DNA of 64,000 nt, taken from positions 620,001 to 684,000 of the forward strand of contig JACKBX010000003.1 of the NCBI GenBank assembly GCA_020634375.1. The letters are read 5' to 3'. A program made the translations under genes and the position numbers. This DNA is from Ardenticatenaceae bacterium (lineage in GTDB: Bacteria > Chloroflexota > Anaerolineae > Promineifilales > Promineifilaceae). The notes below the pieces were generated by a model that made no database searches, was not told where the DNA came from, and worked only from the letters and a program-made list of their open reading frames with translations. Positions 25,070 to 33,641 of the stretch are shown here, piece by piece; positions within the stretch are counted from its first letter, which is position 1, and the number at the start of each line of letters is the position of its first letter.

Positions 25070-25136
25070 ATGAACAATTAACAATTAGAAATTAGCCATT
25101 CATTGTTAATTGTTCATTATTCATTGTTAATTCCTT
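25070..25136. repeat. AACAATT-family hairpin between two M42 genes
   Basis: Units such as AACAATTAACAATTAG are followed by the inverse TTGTTAATTGTTCATT and ATTGTTAATTCC. The last codons of the upstream M42 gene run into it. Confidence 0.8.
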
Positions 25137-26164
25137 TTCACCACGTCTGCCGTCAGGCCGCGCAAAACAGCTTCAGCCAGCTTGACCACATTAGCATAAT
25201 CGTCCAGATTAATCATCAGCGCCGGAGTATGCGCATAACGGCCGGGCACAGCAATGGTTGCCGCAGGAATACCAGCGCCTGTTCGTTGAATGGTAGCGGT
25301 ATTCGTGCCCCCGCCGCCAGGCTGCCGAATTTGGAAAGGAATGTCGTGGGCTACGGCCGTGCGCGTAATATGTGCCACCAATCGCGGGTCTTGAATCGTT
25401 ACCCGATCCATCACGTAAATGGATGGCCCCTTACCCAATGCCACATTCGGGCTGACATCATTCTCATTAGGCAAGTCATATGCCGGGGTGCATTCCAGCA
25501 CCAGCGCCGCATCTGGCTGCACGCCATAGGCCGCTACTTCTGCCCCACGCAGCCCCACTTCCTCTTGCACCGTGAAGGAGGCAATCAAATCAAAGGGATA
25601 CGGCTTGGCCCGCAGCAGTTCCACGAGCGCCGCACAGCCTGCGCGATTATCAAACGCTTTACCAATAGCGGTAGGCCCCAATTCTTCGTATTCCGTCACA
25701 AAAGCGGCGCGGTCGCCAATTTTGACCTTGCCGTTTGCTACCTCTTTGTTTTTTGCGCCAATGTCTATGCGCATGGCATCAATTTGTACCACACTGCCTC
25801 GTTCCCCGGCGTCTAACAGGTGAATGGGCTTTGCACCAATGACACCGGTGAGTTTTTTAGGGCCAACCTGCACCACTTTGCCCAACAACGAGCGCGGGTC
25901 AAAGCCGCCCACGGCTGCAAACTTAAGCATCCCATCGCTGCCGATGTCGGTGATCATCAAGCCTACTTCGTCCATGTGCGCGTCAACCAGCACACGCAAA
26001 TCAGAGACGCCGGTGCCTTTTTTGATGGCAATGAGATTGCCTAAAGCATCCACATGCCATTCATCTACGTGATCGGCAATCAGGTCACGGATAAGGCGGC
26101 GGATTTCTTTTTCGTCGCCTGAGACACCGACGGCTTCGGTCAGGTTCTTGAGTAGTTCGTTCAT
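25127..26164 (-). CDS. M42 family metallo-aminopeptidase (second of three)
   Basis: This 345-residue protein has DAHMDEVGLMI, KAFDNRAGC, VQEEVGLRGAEV, LECTPAYDLPNEND (with the metal Asp region) and RYAHTPALMIN at the C-terminal His position. The ATG at 26164 overlaps the stop of the preceding M42 gene by four bases (ATGA), so the two are translationally coupled. The last residues (KRN) come from the edge of the downstream repeat hairpin. Confidence 0.93.
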   Translation of the reverse strand: MNELLKNLTEAVGVSGDEKEIRRLIRDLIADHVDEWHVDALGNLIAIKKGTGVSDLRVLVDAHMDEVGLMITDIGSDGMLKFAAVGGFDPRSLLGKVVQVGPKKLTGVIGAKPIHLLDAGERGSVVQIDAMRIDIGAKNKEVANGKVKIGDRAAFVTEYEELGPTAIGKAFDNRAGCAALVELLRAKPYPFDLIASFTVQEEVGLRGAEVAAYGVQPDAALVLECTPAYDLPNENDVSPNVALGKGPSIYVMDRVTIQDPRLVAHITRTAVAHDIPFQIRQPGGGGTNTATIQRTGAGIPAATIAVPGRYAHTPALMINLDDYANVVKLAEAVLRGLTADVVKRN

Positions 26165-27258
26165 TTCGACTCCGTTTCTTCGTCGTCCATCAGTCCCGCC
26201 GTTAGTTTGTTTATAAATTGGTCGTCCAGACGGGCAGCGAATTCGCCAAGTAAACGGCCGCTTCTCTCCACATCGGCTAAATGCACAGTCTCTACCATCG
26301 TGTGCATATATCGTAAGGAGATGGAAACGAGGCCGGTGGGAATGCCTTCGCGGGCTACTTGCAGGCCATAGGCATCTGTGCCACTGCCGCGTTGATGTGT
26401 CCCCACGCTCACGGACATTTCTAGTGCTTTGGCAGCGTCATTCAACGCTTCAAACATGCCAGGGTGAACGTTTGGCCCCAGGTCTAGCACTGGGCCAGAA
26501 CCCAGGTCAAAAACATTTTCGCCATTAGCGCCCGGCCCTTTGCCAAAACCAACGTCGATGGCAACGGCCGCATCGGGACGCTGCGAAAAGGCGCTGGTAT
26601 AAGCGCCTAGCAGGCGGGTTTCTTCCTGGCAGGTGGCGACGGCGACTACATCCCAGGTGTGGGTGCGGGTTTGCAGGTATTCAAGGGCGTGGGTAACGGC
26701 CGTTACCGATGCACGATTATCTAATGCCTTGCCAGATACATATTTCCCCTGCAATTTTCGCAGGGGCTGGCGAAAACTAATGAAATCACCCACCGAAACC
26801 TGAGCTTCCACCTCGCTGAGAGGCAAGCCCACATCCACCACTAAATCTTCATAGTCAAAAGGCTGATTGCGCCGTTCCGGTGGCAGCATGGCATTAGGCA
26901 ATGCACCGAGAACACCACTGAGCGGGGAACGGCCGTGTACCGTCACCAACTGCCCATACAAATGGCGGCGATCCACACCTCCGACCGGCGTCACCCGCAA
27001 AAAGCCCTGCTCATTATGGGCAACAATTTGCTTCACCATCAGCGCAATTTCATCCATATGCGCTGCCAGCAGTAAACGACGGCGCGGTTCCACACCACTG
27101 CCATACTTAATGGCAATAAGATTACCCACCCGGTCACGTACCAACTCATCCACATACGGCTGCCATAAATCCGTAATCACATCCGCAATTTCGCGTTCAT
27201 ATCCTGAAGGGCCGGGCGTTTCGGCTAATGTTTGCAATATCTTAAACGTATTCATCAT
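26161..27258 (-). CDS. M42 family metallo-aminopeptidase (first of three)
   Basis: This 365-residue protein has AAHMDEIALMV, KALDNRASVTAV, TCQEETRLLGAYT, AIDVGFGKGPG and RYMHTMVETVH, the M42 motif set. It is somewhat longer than its two neighbours. GAGAGGGTG precedes paired ATG codons at 27258 and 27255. It opens the peptidase trio and follows the Thr/Pro-rich protein gene by only eight bases, so all four may be one transcript. Confidence 0.92.
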   Translation of the reverse strand: MMNTFKILQTLAETPGPSGYEREIADVITDLWQPYVDELVRDRVGNLIAIKYGSGVEPRRRLLLAAHMDEIALMVKQIVAHNEQGFLRVTPVGGVDRRHLYGQLVTVHGRSPLSGVLGALPNAMLPPERRNQPFDYEDLVVDVGLPLSEVEAQVSVGDFISFRQPLRKLQGKYVSGKALDNRASVTAVTHALEYLQTRTHTWDVVAVATCQEETRLLGAYTSAFSQRPDAAVAIDVGFGKGPGANGENVFDLGSGPVLDLGPNVHPGMFEALNDAAKALEMSVSVGTHQRGSGTDAYGLQVAREGIPTGLVSISLRYMHTMVETVHLADVERSGRLLGEFAARLDDQFINKLTAGLMDDEETESK

Positions 27259-27266
27259 CACCCTCT

Positions 27267-27875
27267 CTAAGGTGTACTCGTTGGGGTTTCAGTTGCCGTT
27301 GCCGTTGCAGTCGGCGTCGCCGTATTCACGGGAATAACTTCCGACGTAGGCGTCGCCGTGGGCGGTTGCGAAGTAGGCGTCTCTGTAGGAGCCGGTTGCG
27401 TCTGTGTAGCCGTCGGCTGCAAGGTCGGCGTCGCTGTTGGCGCAAATGTTGCTGTTGCAGTGGCAGCAGTTGTCGCTGTAGGCGATGCAGTGCCTGTTGA
27501 TGTCGGCGTTGCTGTCACGGTTGATGTTCCCGTACCTGTAGGTGTCGGTGTCAAGGTCGGCTCAGTGGTAGATGTGGCGGAAGGAGTTACAGGTGCAGGC
27601 GTATTGGTCTGAAATTGACCAGGTGTTGGGAAAAGCGTTGCTGTGGGCGGGCCGGTTGTCACCGTTGTCGGAGGTGTAAATGTTGCCAAAGGTTGCGGCG
27701 TGGCCTCCGGTGGTATGGTTGGCGTTGGGGATAATACAGAGGGCAAGGTGGGCGGCGCAACCACTTCACCAGCACGGGGTGCAGCAAGCAATGCCGCGAT
27801 CCCAATGCAATAGCAGGGAATCGTCAACAAAATGACGCCCAGTAATATGAGATAGGTTCGGCGGCTTGAATTCAT
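27267..27875 (-). CDS. Membrane-anchored Thr/Pro-rich low-complexity protein
   Basis: This 202-residue protein has a short basic start, one membrane helix (about 9-33), and then about 165 residues made almost only of Thr, Pro, Ala, Ser and Val in a TPTxTxT pattern. It looks like a glycosylatable stalk or cell-wall spacer with no folded domain. Both the composition and the lack of a C-terminal domain are unusual for a complete protein; nothing indicates truncation. It lies directly upstream of three cytoplasmic peptidase genes. Confidence 0.7.
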   Translation of the reverse strand: MNSSRRTYLILLGVILLTIPCYCIGIAALLAAPRAGEVVAPPTLPSVLSPTPTIPPEATPQPLATFTPPTTVTTGPPTATLFPTPGQFQTNTPAPVTPSATSTTEPTLTPTPTGTGTSTVTATPTSTGTASPTATTAATATATFAPTATPTLQPTATQTQPAPTETPTSQPPTATPTSEVIPVNTATPTATATATETPTSTP

Positions 27876-28013
27876 TGGCAAGGTTGCCCTTTCAAAAAAA
27901 GCCGGAAACTGGCGCTAAAAACCAAATTTCCGCAGCAGGAATCATAATTTAGAATGACATAAAAGACAAATGAAGGGGAAAGACCAAATGCGGAATGCCC
28001 CACTATGGTTCCA

Positions 28014-28042
28014 TTGCGATGAAAATAGGCGCATGTTATAAT
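28014..28042 (+). promoter_or_regulatory. Possible promoter of the sensor kinase gene
   Basis: TTGCGA at 28014-28019 and TATAAT at 28037-28042 with a 17-base spacer, 81 bases before the start codon. Confidence 0.45.
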
Positions 28043-28123
28043 TTCTTCGTTGATTATGTGAATTATGGTCAAGTATTGACAGGGTTTAATCGGCTTAACT
28101 GCCTATGATGAGAAAAAGACGGC

Positions 28124-31100
28124 ATGCCATTTGAGGTCTGGGGCGCAACAGACACGCTTGCAGTAGGATTACCGGGTCGCCCGTTAGGGTATGTCCTTCT
28201 TTTGTTGTACGTCATTGCTCTGGGATATGCATTGTTCCGGTATCGGGCTTCCCTTCGCCAATTGACCAAACGACAATGGGGATGGTCTGTAGGTTTATGG
28301 GTGGCGGCTCTGGCTGCCAGCCAATTATTCCCCATCCGCTTTGTATCTGACACTCAACTAGCTCCCCTGGCAACCGCGCAAAATCCGGTGACGACGTTGG
28401 TTTTGTTAACGGCCGTTCCCACCATCTTTGCTGCCGCAACCCTCAACCCGATTGTCGCCCTCATCAGCGGTTTGTTTAGCGGGCTGGGCTACAGCCTGGG
28501 CCAAACGCACCAACTCTTCGACATCTTCCACTTTGGCTTTGCCGGACTGCTGGCAGGCATCTGGTTACAACAAAACTACACAGGATGGGTTTACCGTTGG
28601 CTGCGCAACCCTATTGTCAGTGGCGGGCTGAGCATGGCGCTCGTCTCCCTCTTCGTTGGGCTGGGCACATTTGCCAGCAGCGATGCGGCCATTGCTAGCA
28701 ATTTAGCCGCTTTAGACCTGGGGTTGTCTACCACCCAGGCAAATTTGTTGCCTTTGATTGCAGAAGGGTTATTTGGCGGTGCGGTTGTCGCTCTGATTCT
28801 ACGGCTGGCCCCTGATCTGCATCCAGCTTCTGCACTGCGCCCTTCACCAGAAAGCGAAAGCCTGCGCCGCTACTTGCTCAACACTTTTCTGCGTTACGCG
28901 GCCGTACTCACTATCGCCATCGTCACCCTCGTCTTTATCCTCACCACCTACGTCAGCACACGGCTCGTTGTGAACCAAATGGCCCGCGATGCCCGCACGG
29001 TCTCTGCGGAAATTCCAGCTTTCCAGGCACGACTGCAAAATTTGCTTCTACAATATAGCAGTGACCCTACGCTGCTTGGCGATGACCGCGAGGCCAGCGA
29101 AAAGGCGCTGCGCCAATTGTTCCGCACCAGCCCCATGTACCGCCGCATCCTCCTCGTCAATGCGGATGAAACCATTACAGCGTATTACCCCACAGATGGC
29201 GAAGACATCAGCCTGACAGATTTAGAGCAAGCGGCCGTCGCCAGCGTTTTTGAAACCAGCGCCCCTGACATCACGGCAACGCAAGACCAGCAAGATGAAC
29301 ACGTTCTCAGTTTTATGGTTCCGGTGTTTGATGAGAATGAACGGCCGATTGCCGTTCTAGTTGGTCGTGTACCGGAGCTTTCACTGGAAAGCCTCATTGT
29401 TGGGCTGCAAGGGACCGTGGGAGAAGGGCAAGGGTTTGTTGTGGATGAAAATTCGCGCATCATTGCCCACCCCGACAGCACGCGCCTGCATGAAATCTGG
29501 TACCCGCCCACAAACAAGGCCAGCATTGGCAGCACCGATGCAATGAAGGGTGTGTATTATCAGGGGCGACAAAATGATACCAATGCACGAGAAATGGTTT
29601 ATTACGTCAGCGGCGAAAATCACCCCTGGACGGCCGTCATCACCGTACCTTATGAAGTGGTGCTGCGCCTATCCCTGAGTATAGGCATCCCGTTGGCATT
29701 GGTTCTGGCAGTGGTCACGGCCGTTTTCTACGCCAGCCTCCACTCTTTTGGAAACAACCTCACCCAGCCCATTGTGGATTTGGTGCAGGCGTCCAAAACC
29801 ATTGCGGCGGGGGGCAACTACAACTTTGCGAATACGGCCGTGCAGCGCGACGACGAACTCGGCCAACTACACAGCGCCTTCGCCAACATGCAGCGCTCCC
29901 TCAAAAACCGCCTTGACGAACTCTCCCTACTCCTCAGCGTCAGCCATGATGTTTCCGCCAGTCTGGACATCAACCATAGTATGCCTGCTCTACTCAAAGG
30001 TGTGCTGCGTGGAACTGGCGCTGCTGGCGCTCGCGCCATCGTCTTCAACCCTGGCGGCGGCATCCCGCTAACATTTGGCGAAGGTCCTGCCGCACATACA
30101 ATGGATACACTCGACCGGCAAGTTGTCACACGGCTGCGCACAACCAAAGAGCTGGCCCTCTCCAGCCCGGAGCAAATTCGCCAGGAATTCGACCTGCCCG
30201 AAAACACAACCCTGCCCGTTCCGGCCCTGGTTGCCTTTGCCCTGTACTCTCAAGACCGACTGCAAGGCGTGCTGTGGCTGGGGTATCGCAAGAAGCACCG
30301 TATCAGCCCTTCTGAACGCAATTTGCTGCGCACACTTGCCAGCCAGGCATCTTTACTGGTGGACAATGCGCGACTTTACGCAACAGCCGACAGCGGCTGG
30401 CGGCGATTAGCGGCCGTGCTCGCCAGCGCCACCGAACCCGTCATCGTTACCGACCAGACAGAGCGCGTGCTGCTCATTAACCGCACGATGGAGCGTGTGC
30501 TGGGGCTAAAAGCTAACGAGGTCATTGGACATTCTGTTGCCGACGTGATTCGCATCAAGCCATTGGCACGCGCCCTGACAGGCCACGACCTGAACGCCAA
30601 CACACAAGAAATCACCATTGGTGAACACGTCTATTACGCCAACATCTCCACCATCATCAACAACGACGAGCAAACGCTGGGACGTGTGGCCGTACTCACC
30701 GACATCACCCATTACAAAGAAGTTGATTTGCTCAAATCTGAATTCGTTTCCACCGTCTCGCATGATTTGCGCAGCCCGCTCACCTTCATGCGCGGCTACG
30801 CCACCATGATGCCGATGATGGGCGAACTCAATGACCGGCAGAAGGAATACATCGAGAAAATCTTAGGCGGCATTGATCGCATGTCGCAAATGGTAAATGA
30901 TTTGCTTGATTTGGGACGCATTGAAGCAGGTGTAGAGCTGTTGTTTGAACCCGTGGAAGTGCAGCCGCTGCTGACAGATATTGCTGACCAATATTGGCAA
31001 CATACGCATTTGAAAGGCATTCAACTCAATGTGGACGTTAAACCGAACATCAAGCCAATGTACGGTGATGCGGCTTTAATTCGCCAGGCGATTACCAATT

Positions 31101-31408
31101 ATCTGGATAACGGCATCAAATATGCGGAAAACAGCGGGGCAATGTGTCTGCGGGCTGAACAAGTCAACGGCGAAGTGATCATCAGTGTCAAGGACCAGGG
31201 GCCGGGTATCCCACAAGAAGGGTTGATGCGGGTCTTCGAGAAGTTTTATCGTGTGCAGCAGCGCGGCGAGGAGAAGAAGGTGGGGTCTGGCCTGGGGCTG
31301 GCACTGGTAAAATCCATTGCCGAAAAACATGGCGGGCGCGTGTGGTGCCAGAGTGAAGTGGGGGAAGGCAGTACGTTCTATATTTCTATTCCGGTAGCGA
31401 AGCACTAA
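28124..31408 (+). CDS. Large multi-domain membrane sensor histidine kinase
   Basis: This 1094-residue protein has about seven N-terminal membrane helices (10-235). Another helix (about 250-277) starts a Cache-like extracellular sensor (about 280-500), closed by a helix and a HAMP domain (about 533-592, QPIVDLVQASKTIAAGGNY). A GAF domain (about 598-755) and a PAS domain (about 758-865, PVIVTDQTERVLLINRTMER) follow. HisKA has the phospho-acceptor His880 in FVSTVSHDLRSPL. The ATPase has DNGIKYAENSG, VKDQGPGIP and GSGLGLALVKSIAEKHGG. It should autophosphorylate in response to an external ligand. No response regulator gene is adjacent. The seven-helix front end plus Cache suggests two sensory inputs. 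Confidence 0.9.
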   Translation: MPFEVWGATDTLAVGLPGRPLGYVLLLLYVIALGYALFRYRASLRQLTKRQWGWSVGLWVAALAASQLFPIRFVSDTQLAPLATAQNPVTTLVLLTAVPTIFAAATLNPIVALISGLFSGLGYSLGQTHQLFDIFHFGFAGLLAGIWLQQNYTGWVYRWLRNPIVSGGLSMALVSLFVGLGTFASSDAAIASNLAALDLGLSTTQANLLPLIAEGLFGGAVVALILRLAPDLHPASALRPSPESESLRRYLLNTFLRYAAVLTIAIVTLVFILTTYVSTRLVVNQMARDARTVSAEIPAFQARLQNLLLQYSSDPTLLGDDREASEKALRQLFRTSPMYRRILLVNADETITAYYPTDGEDISLTDLEQAAVASVFETSAPDITATQDQQDEHVLSFMVPVFDENERPIAVLVGRVPELSLESLIVGLQGTVGEGQGFVVDENSRIIAHPDSTRLHEIWYPPTNKASIGSTDAMKGVYYQGRQNDTNAREMVYYVSGENHPWTAVITVPYEVVLRLSLSIGIPLALVLAVVTAVFYASLHSFGNNLTQPIVDLVQASKTIAAGGNYNFANTAVQRDDELGQLHSAFANMQRSLKNRLDELSLLLSVSHDVSASLDINHSMPALLKGVLRGTGAAGARAIVFNPGGGIPLTFGEGPAAHTMDTLDRQVVTRLRTTKELALSSPEQIRQEFDLPENTTLPVPALVAFALYSQDRLQGVLWLGYRKKHRISPSERNLLRTLASQASLLVDNARLYATADSGWRRLAAVLASATEPVIVTDQTERVLLINRTMERVLGLKANEVIGHSVADVIRIKPLARALTGHDLNANTQEITIGEHVYYANISTIINNDEQTLGRVAVLTDITHYKEVDLLKSEFVSTVSHDLRSPLTFMRGYATMMPMMGELNDRQKEYIEKILGGIDRMSQMVNDLLDLGRIEAGVELLFEPVEVQPLLTDIADQYWQHTHLKGIQLNVDVKPNIKPMYGDAALIRQAITNYLDNGIKYAENSGAMCLRAEQVNGEVIISVKDQGPGIPQEGLMRVFEKFYRVQQRGEEKKVGSGLGLALVKSIAEKHGGRVWCQSEVGEGSTFYISIPVAKH

Positions 31409-31419
31409 TTGAGAAACTG

Positions 31420-31520
31420 GTAAATAATTAATTTGTGAATTGATGAATGGGTGAATTGTTAATGTAGATGACGGCGACCCCATTAGCCATTCACAAATTC
31501 AACCATTCACTATTAATCAT
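31420..31520. repeat. AATTGTGAATT-family hairpin between convergent genes
   Basis: AATTTGTGAATTGATGAATG on the left is partly inverse to CCATTCACAAATTCAACC on the right. It lies between the sensor kinase and rluD and could act as a bidirectional terminator. Confidence 0.6.
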
Positions 31521-31537
31521 TTTTCCCCAAAAAAACC

Positions 31538-32479
31538 CTATTGATTGTCCAACAAATCAAGGATCGCTTGCAGTTCCGGCGGTAGTTCGGCACGGAAGGT
31601 GAGTTCTTGTTCGTCGGACGGCCGTTTCAACACCAACTCTGCCGCGTGCAAGAAGTGGCGTTTCAAGTCAAATTTGCGTTTGCGACGGCCGTAAATACTG
31701 TCCCCCACCACTGGATGCTTAATATACGCCAAATGCACACGAATCTGATGCGTGCGTCCCGTAAATAAGTCACATTCAATAAACGTAAAATCATCGTAAG
31801 CAGTCATCGTGCGGTACTGCGTTTGCGCCGGACGGGCGTGCAATGAATGCGTGGGGTGCGGGCGAATGACCGCCATCTTTTTGCGCTGCGTAGGGTCACG
31901 GCCAATTGGTACATCAATCAGCGCCGCAGGCGGCTGAAGCTGCCCCTCGACCAATGCCAGGTATTTTTTGCGCACGGTGCGCTTCTTAAACTGCTTTTGC
32001 AAATGCCACAGCGCCTGATCATGCTTGGCAACGACAATCAGCCCCGATGTACCTTTGTCCAAACGATGCACAATGCCGGGGCGCATTTCGCCGCCCACCC
32101 CCTTGAGGTCGGGGCAGTGAAACAGCACGGCGTTTGCCAGTGTGCCGCTGTAATGCCCGGTTCCAGGATGCACAACCATATCCGCCGGTTTGTTAATCAC
32201 AATCATGTCGCCGTCTTCGTAACGGATGTCCAAAGGAATGTCTTCGGGCAGCAGGTCGGTGGGCTGCACTTCTGGCAGCGTGGCAACGACTTGTTCGCCC
32301 CCTTCGAGTTTGAGGCTGGGTTTGGTTAACGGCCGTTCCCCCAACTTCACCATCCCCTCATCAATCAAGCGCCGCCACTGCATCCGCGAGAGTTGCGGCA
32401 TCGCCATTGTCAGCGCCTTGTCCAGCCGCTCACCAGGGTAATTCAGGGTCAATTCTACATCTACAGGTTGGTTACTCAT
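31538..32479 (-). CDS. rluD: Ribosomal large-subunit pseudouridine synthase, RluD family
   Basis: This 313-residue enzyme converts uridine to pseudouridine in 23S rRNA. An S4-like RNA-binding domain (about 12-75, with SRMQWRRLIDEGMV) precedes the catalytic domain. The motif HRLDKGTSGLIVVAK carries the catalytic Asp141, and GRTHQIRVHLAYIKHPVVGD is the other family signature. Length is typical. The start has no strong ribosome-binding site. Confidence 0.94.
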   Translation of the reverse strand: MSNQPVDVELTLNYPGERLDKALTMAMPQLSRMQWRRLIDEGMVKLGERPLTKPSLKLEGGEQVVATLPEVQPTDLLPEDIPLDIRYEDGDMIVINKPADMVVHPGTGHYSGTLANAVLFHCPDLKGVGGEMRPGIVHRLDKGTSGLIVVAKHDQALWHLQKQFKKRTVRKKYLALVEGQLQPPAALIDVPIGRDPTQRKKMAVIRPHPTHSLHARPAQTQYRTMTAYDDFTFIECDLFTGRTHQIRVHLAYIKHPVVGDSIYGRRKRKFDLKRHFLHAAELVLKRPSDEQELTFRAELPPELQAILDLLDNQ

Positions 32480-32532
32480 GGAAGCATTGTATCAATGGCA
32501 CGCGCCTCTTGCCAACGCGAAGGTTTATTTTT

Positions 32533-32606
32533 AACCGCAAAGAGCGCAAAGAACGCAAAGAAAAGAGCAGAGAAAAATCTTTGCGCTCTTTGCGTCCTTT
32601 GCGGTA
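32533..32606. repeat. CGCAAAGAG 9-mer hairpin
   Basis: ACCGCAAAGAGCGCAAAGAA on the left is inverse to CTTTGCGCTCTTTGCG and CCTTTGCGGT on the right. The unit is 9 bases here, but the design matches the 7-mer hairpins. Confidence 0.85.
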
Positions 32607-32642
32607 GATTCTTAAATGTGTCAGCCAATCAGAACGCAATCT

Positions 32643-33269
32643 CTAATCTCTTTTCTCGCAAATGACAACCGTCGCTGCGCTGCGCTCAAACGTGATTTGC
32701 TCCACCGTCACGCGGAAACCGGCAGCGCGGAAGTGGGCCAGGTACGGCTCCCAGCCTCCCTCTTGCCGCTGCCCGGTGATGCAAAAGAGCCACTCGATGA
32801 AGCGCGTTACTGGGCCAGTGGTTGTCAGGTGGCCTTCGGGGATGATCAGGAAACGGCCGTTCTGCCCTAACACGCGGGAAACGGCCGTCATCGTGCGCAC
32901 ATCCACCACATACTCTGTCGGAAACGTCGCCAGCACCGTGTCAAAACTGCCCGCCGCAAAGGGCAACGCTTGCACCCACCCGCGCACCAGTGGCACACTG
33001 GGCGCACGCCGCCGCGCCAGCCGACCCATCTGCGGTGACAAATCCAGTCCCGTCACGGCAAAGCCAGCTTGCTGCAAAGCCAGCAGTATATGCCCTGGCC
33101 CATGCCCAATTTCCAGCACCCGCTGGCCTTGCACAAACGGCAGCGCTGCCTGCTGCCAACGTCGCCACTCCCCCAACGACACCACCCAACTTACCACATC
33201 ATACGTCCACGCCAGTTCGTGGTACAGCAGGCGAAAGCCGAAGCGAAGAAGTTGATACCAGAAAGACAT
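32643..33269 (-). CDS. Class I SAM-dependent methyltransferase
   Basis: This 208-residue protein has the SAM-binding motif VLEIGHGPGHILLALQ (about 49-64), then TGLDLSPQMGRLARRR, and an FDTVLATFPTEYV post-motif, as in methyltransferase type 11 proteins. The substrate is unknown. It lies between rluD and the feo locus with repeat hairpins on both sides, so it is probably a single-gene transcript. Confidence 0.88.
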   Translation of the reverse strand: MSFWYQLLRFGFRLLYHELAWTYDVVSWVVSLGEWRRWQQAALPFVQGQRVLEIGHGPGHILLALQQAGFAVTGLDLSPQMGRLARRRAPSVPLVRGWVQALPFAAGSFDTVLATFPTEYVVDVRTMTAVSRVLGQNGRFLIIPEGHLTTTGPVTRFIEWLFCITGQRQEGGWEPYLAHFRAAGFRVTVEQITFERSAATVVICEKRD

Positions 33270-33288
33270 AGTGAATTATGAATGGTGA

Positions 33289-33342
33289 ACTGATTACTGA
33301 CCACTGATTACTGACCACTGCTTACTGATTACTGCTTACTGT
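33289..33342. repeat. TTACTGA/CCACTGA tandem repeat
   Basis: About seven units alternating TTACTGA, CCACTGA and TTACTGC lie between the methyltransferase and feoC-like genes. A related sequence occurs inside the giant gene near 49350-49400. Confidence 0.8.
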
Positions 33343-33580
33343 CCACAAGCGCGTAGCCGCGTTGGGTAATGGTGGGCGCACCGGCGCAAATCTTTTTCAG
33401 GGGGCAAACTGTGCAGCCGGTGCAGCCTTCATCTACTAGGGTTAGCCGACCACGCTGCACGAGGGTGTGGAGGAGTTGTTCGACGACGGCCGTTTCCAAC
33501 CCCAACTGCCGCGCCACCACTGAAGCAGAAAGGGGAATGCCATTGCTTTGGCGGAAAAGGGAGAGAATTTCTTGAAGCAT
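33329..33580 (-). CDS. feoC: FeoC-like winged-helix protein with Cys cluster
   Basis: This 83-residue protein has a winged-helix N-terminus (about 1-48, ASVVARQLGLETAVVEQLL) followed by CTGCTVCPLKKIC, a C-x2-C-x2-C-x5-C cluster as in FeoC proteins, which bind an iron-sulfur cluster and regulate FeoB. It is the last gene of the feo locus on this strand, 46 bases after the FeoB membrane part. The last codons run into the TTACTGA repeat. Confidence 0.85.
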   Translation of the reverse strand: MLQEILSLFRQSNGIPLSASVVARQLGLETAVVEQLLHTLVQRGRLTLVDEGCTGCTVCPLKKICAGAPTITQRGYALVDSKQ

Positions 33581-33592
33581 GATAAAAATAAA

Positions 33593-33641
33593 GTGTCAGG
33601 TGTCAGGTTGCTTGACACTTGACACCTACATACCTGACACC
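33593..33641. repeat. GTGTCAG hairpin between feoB and feoC-like genes
   Basis: GTGTCAGGTGTCAGG on the left is inverse to the right-hand CTTGACACTTGACACC and CCTGACACC. The feoB stop lies inside it. Confidence 0.8.
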
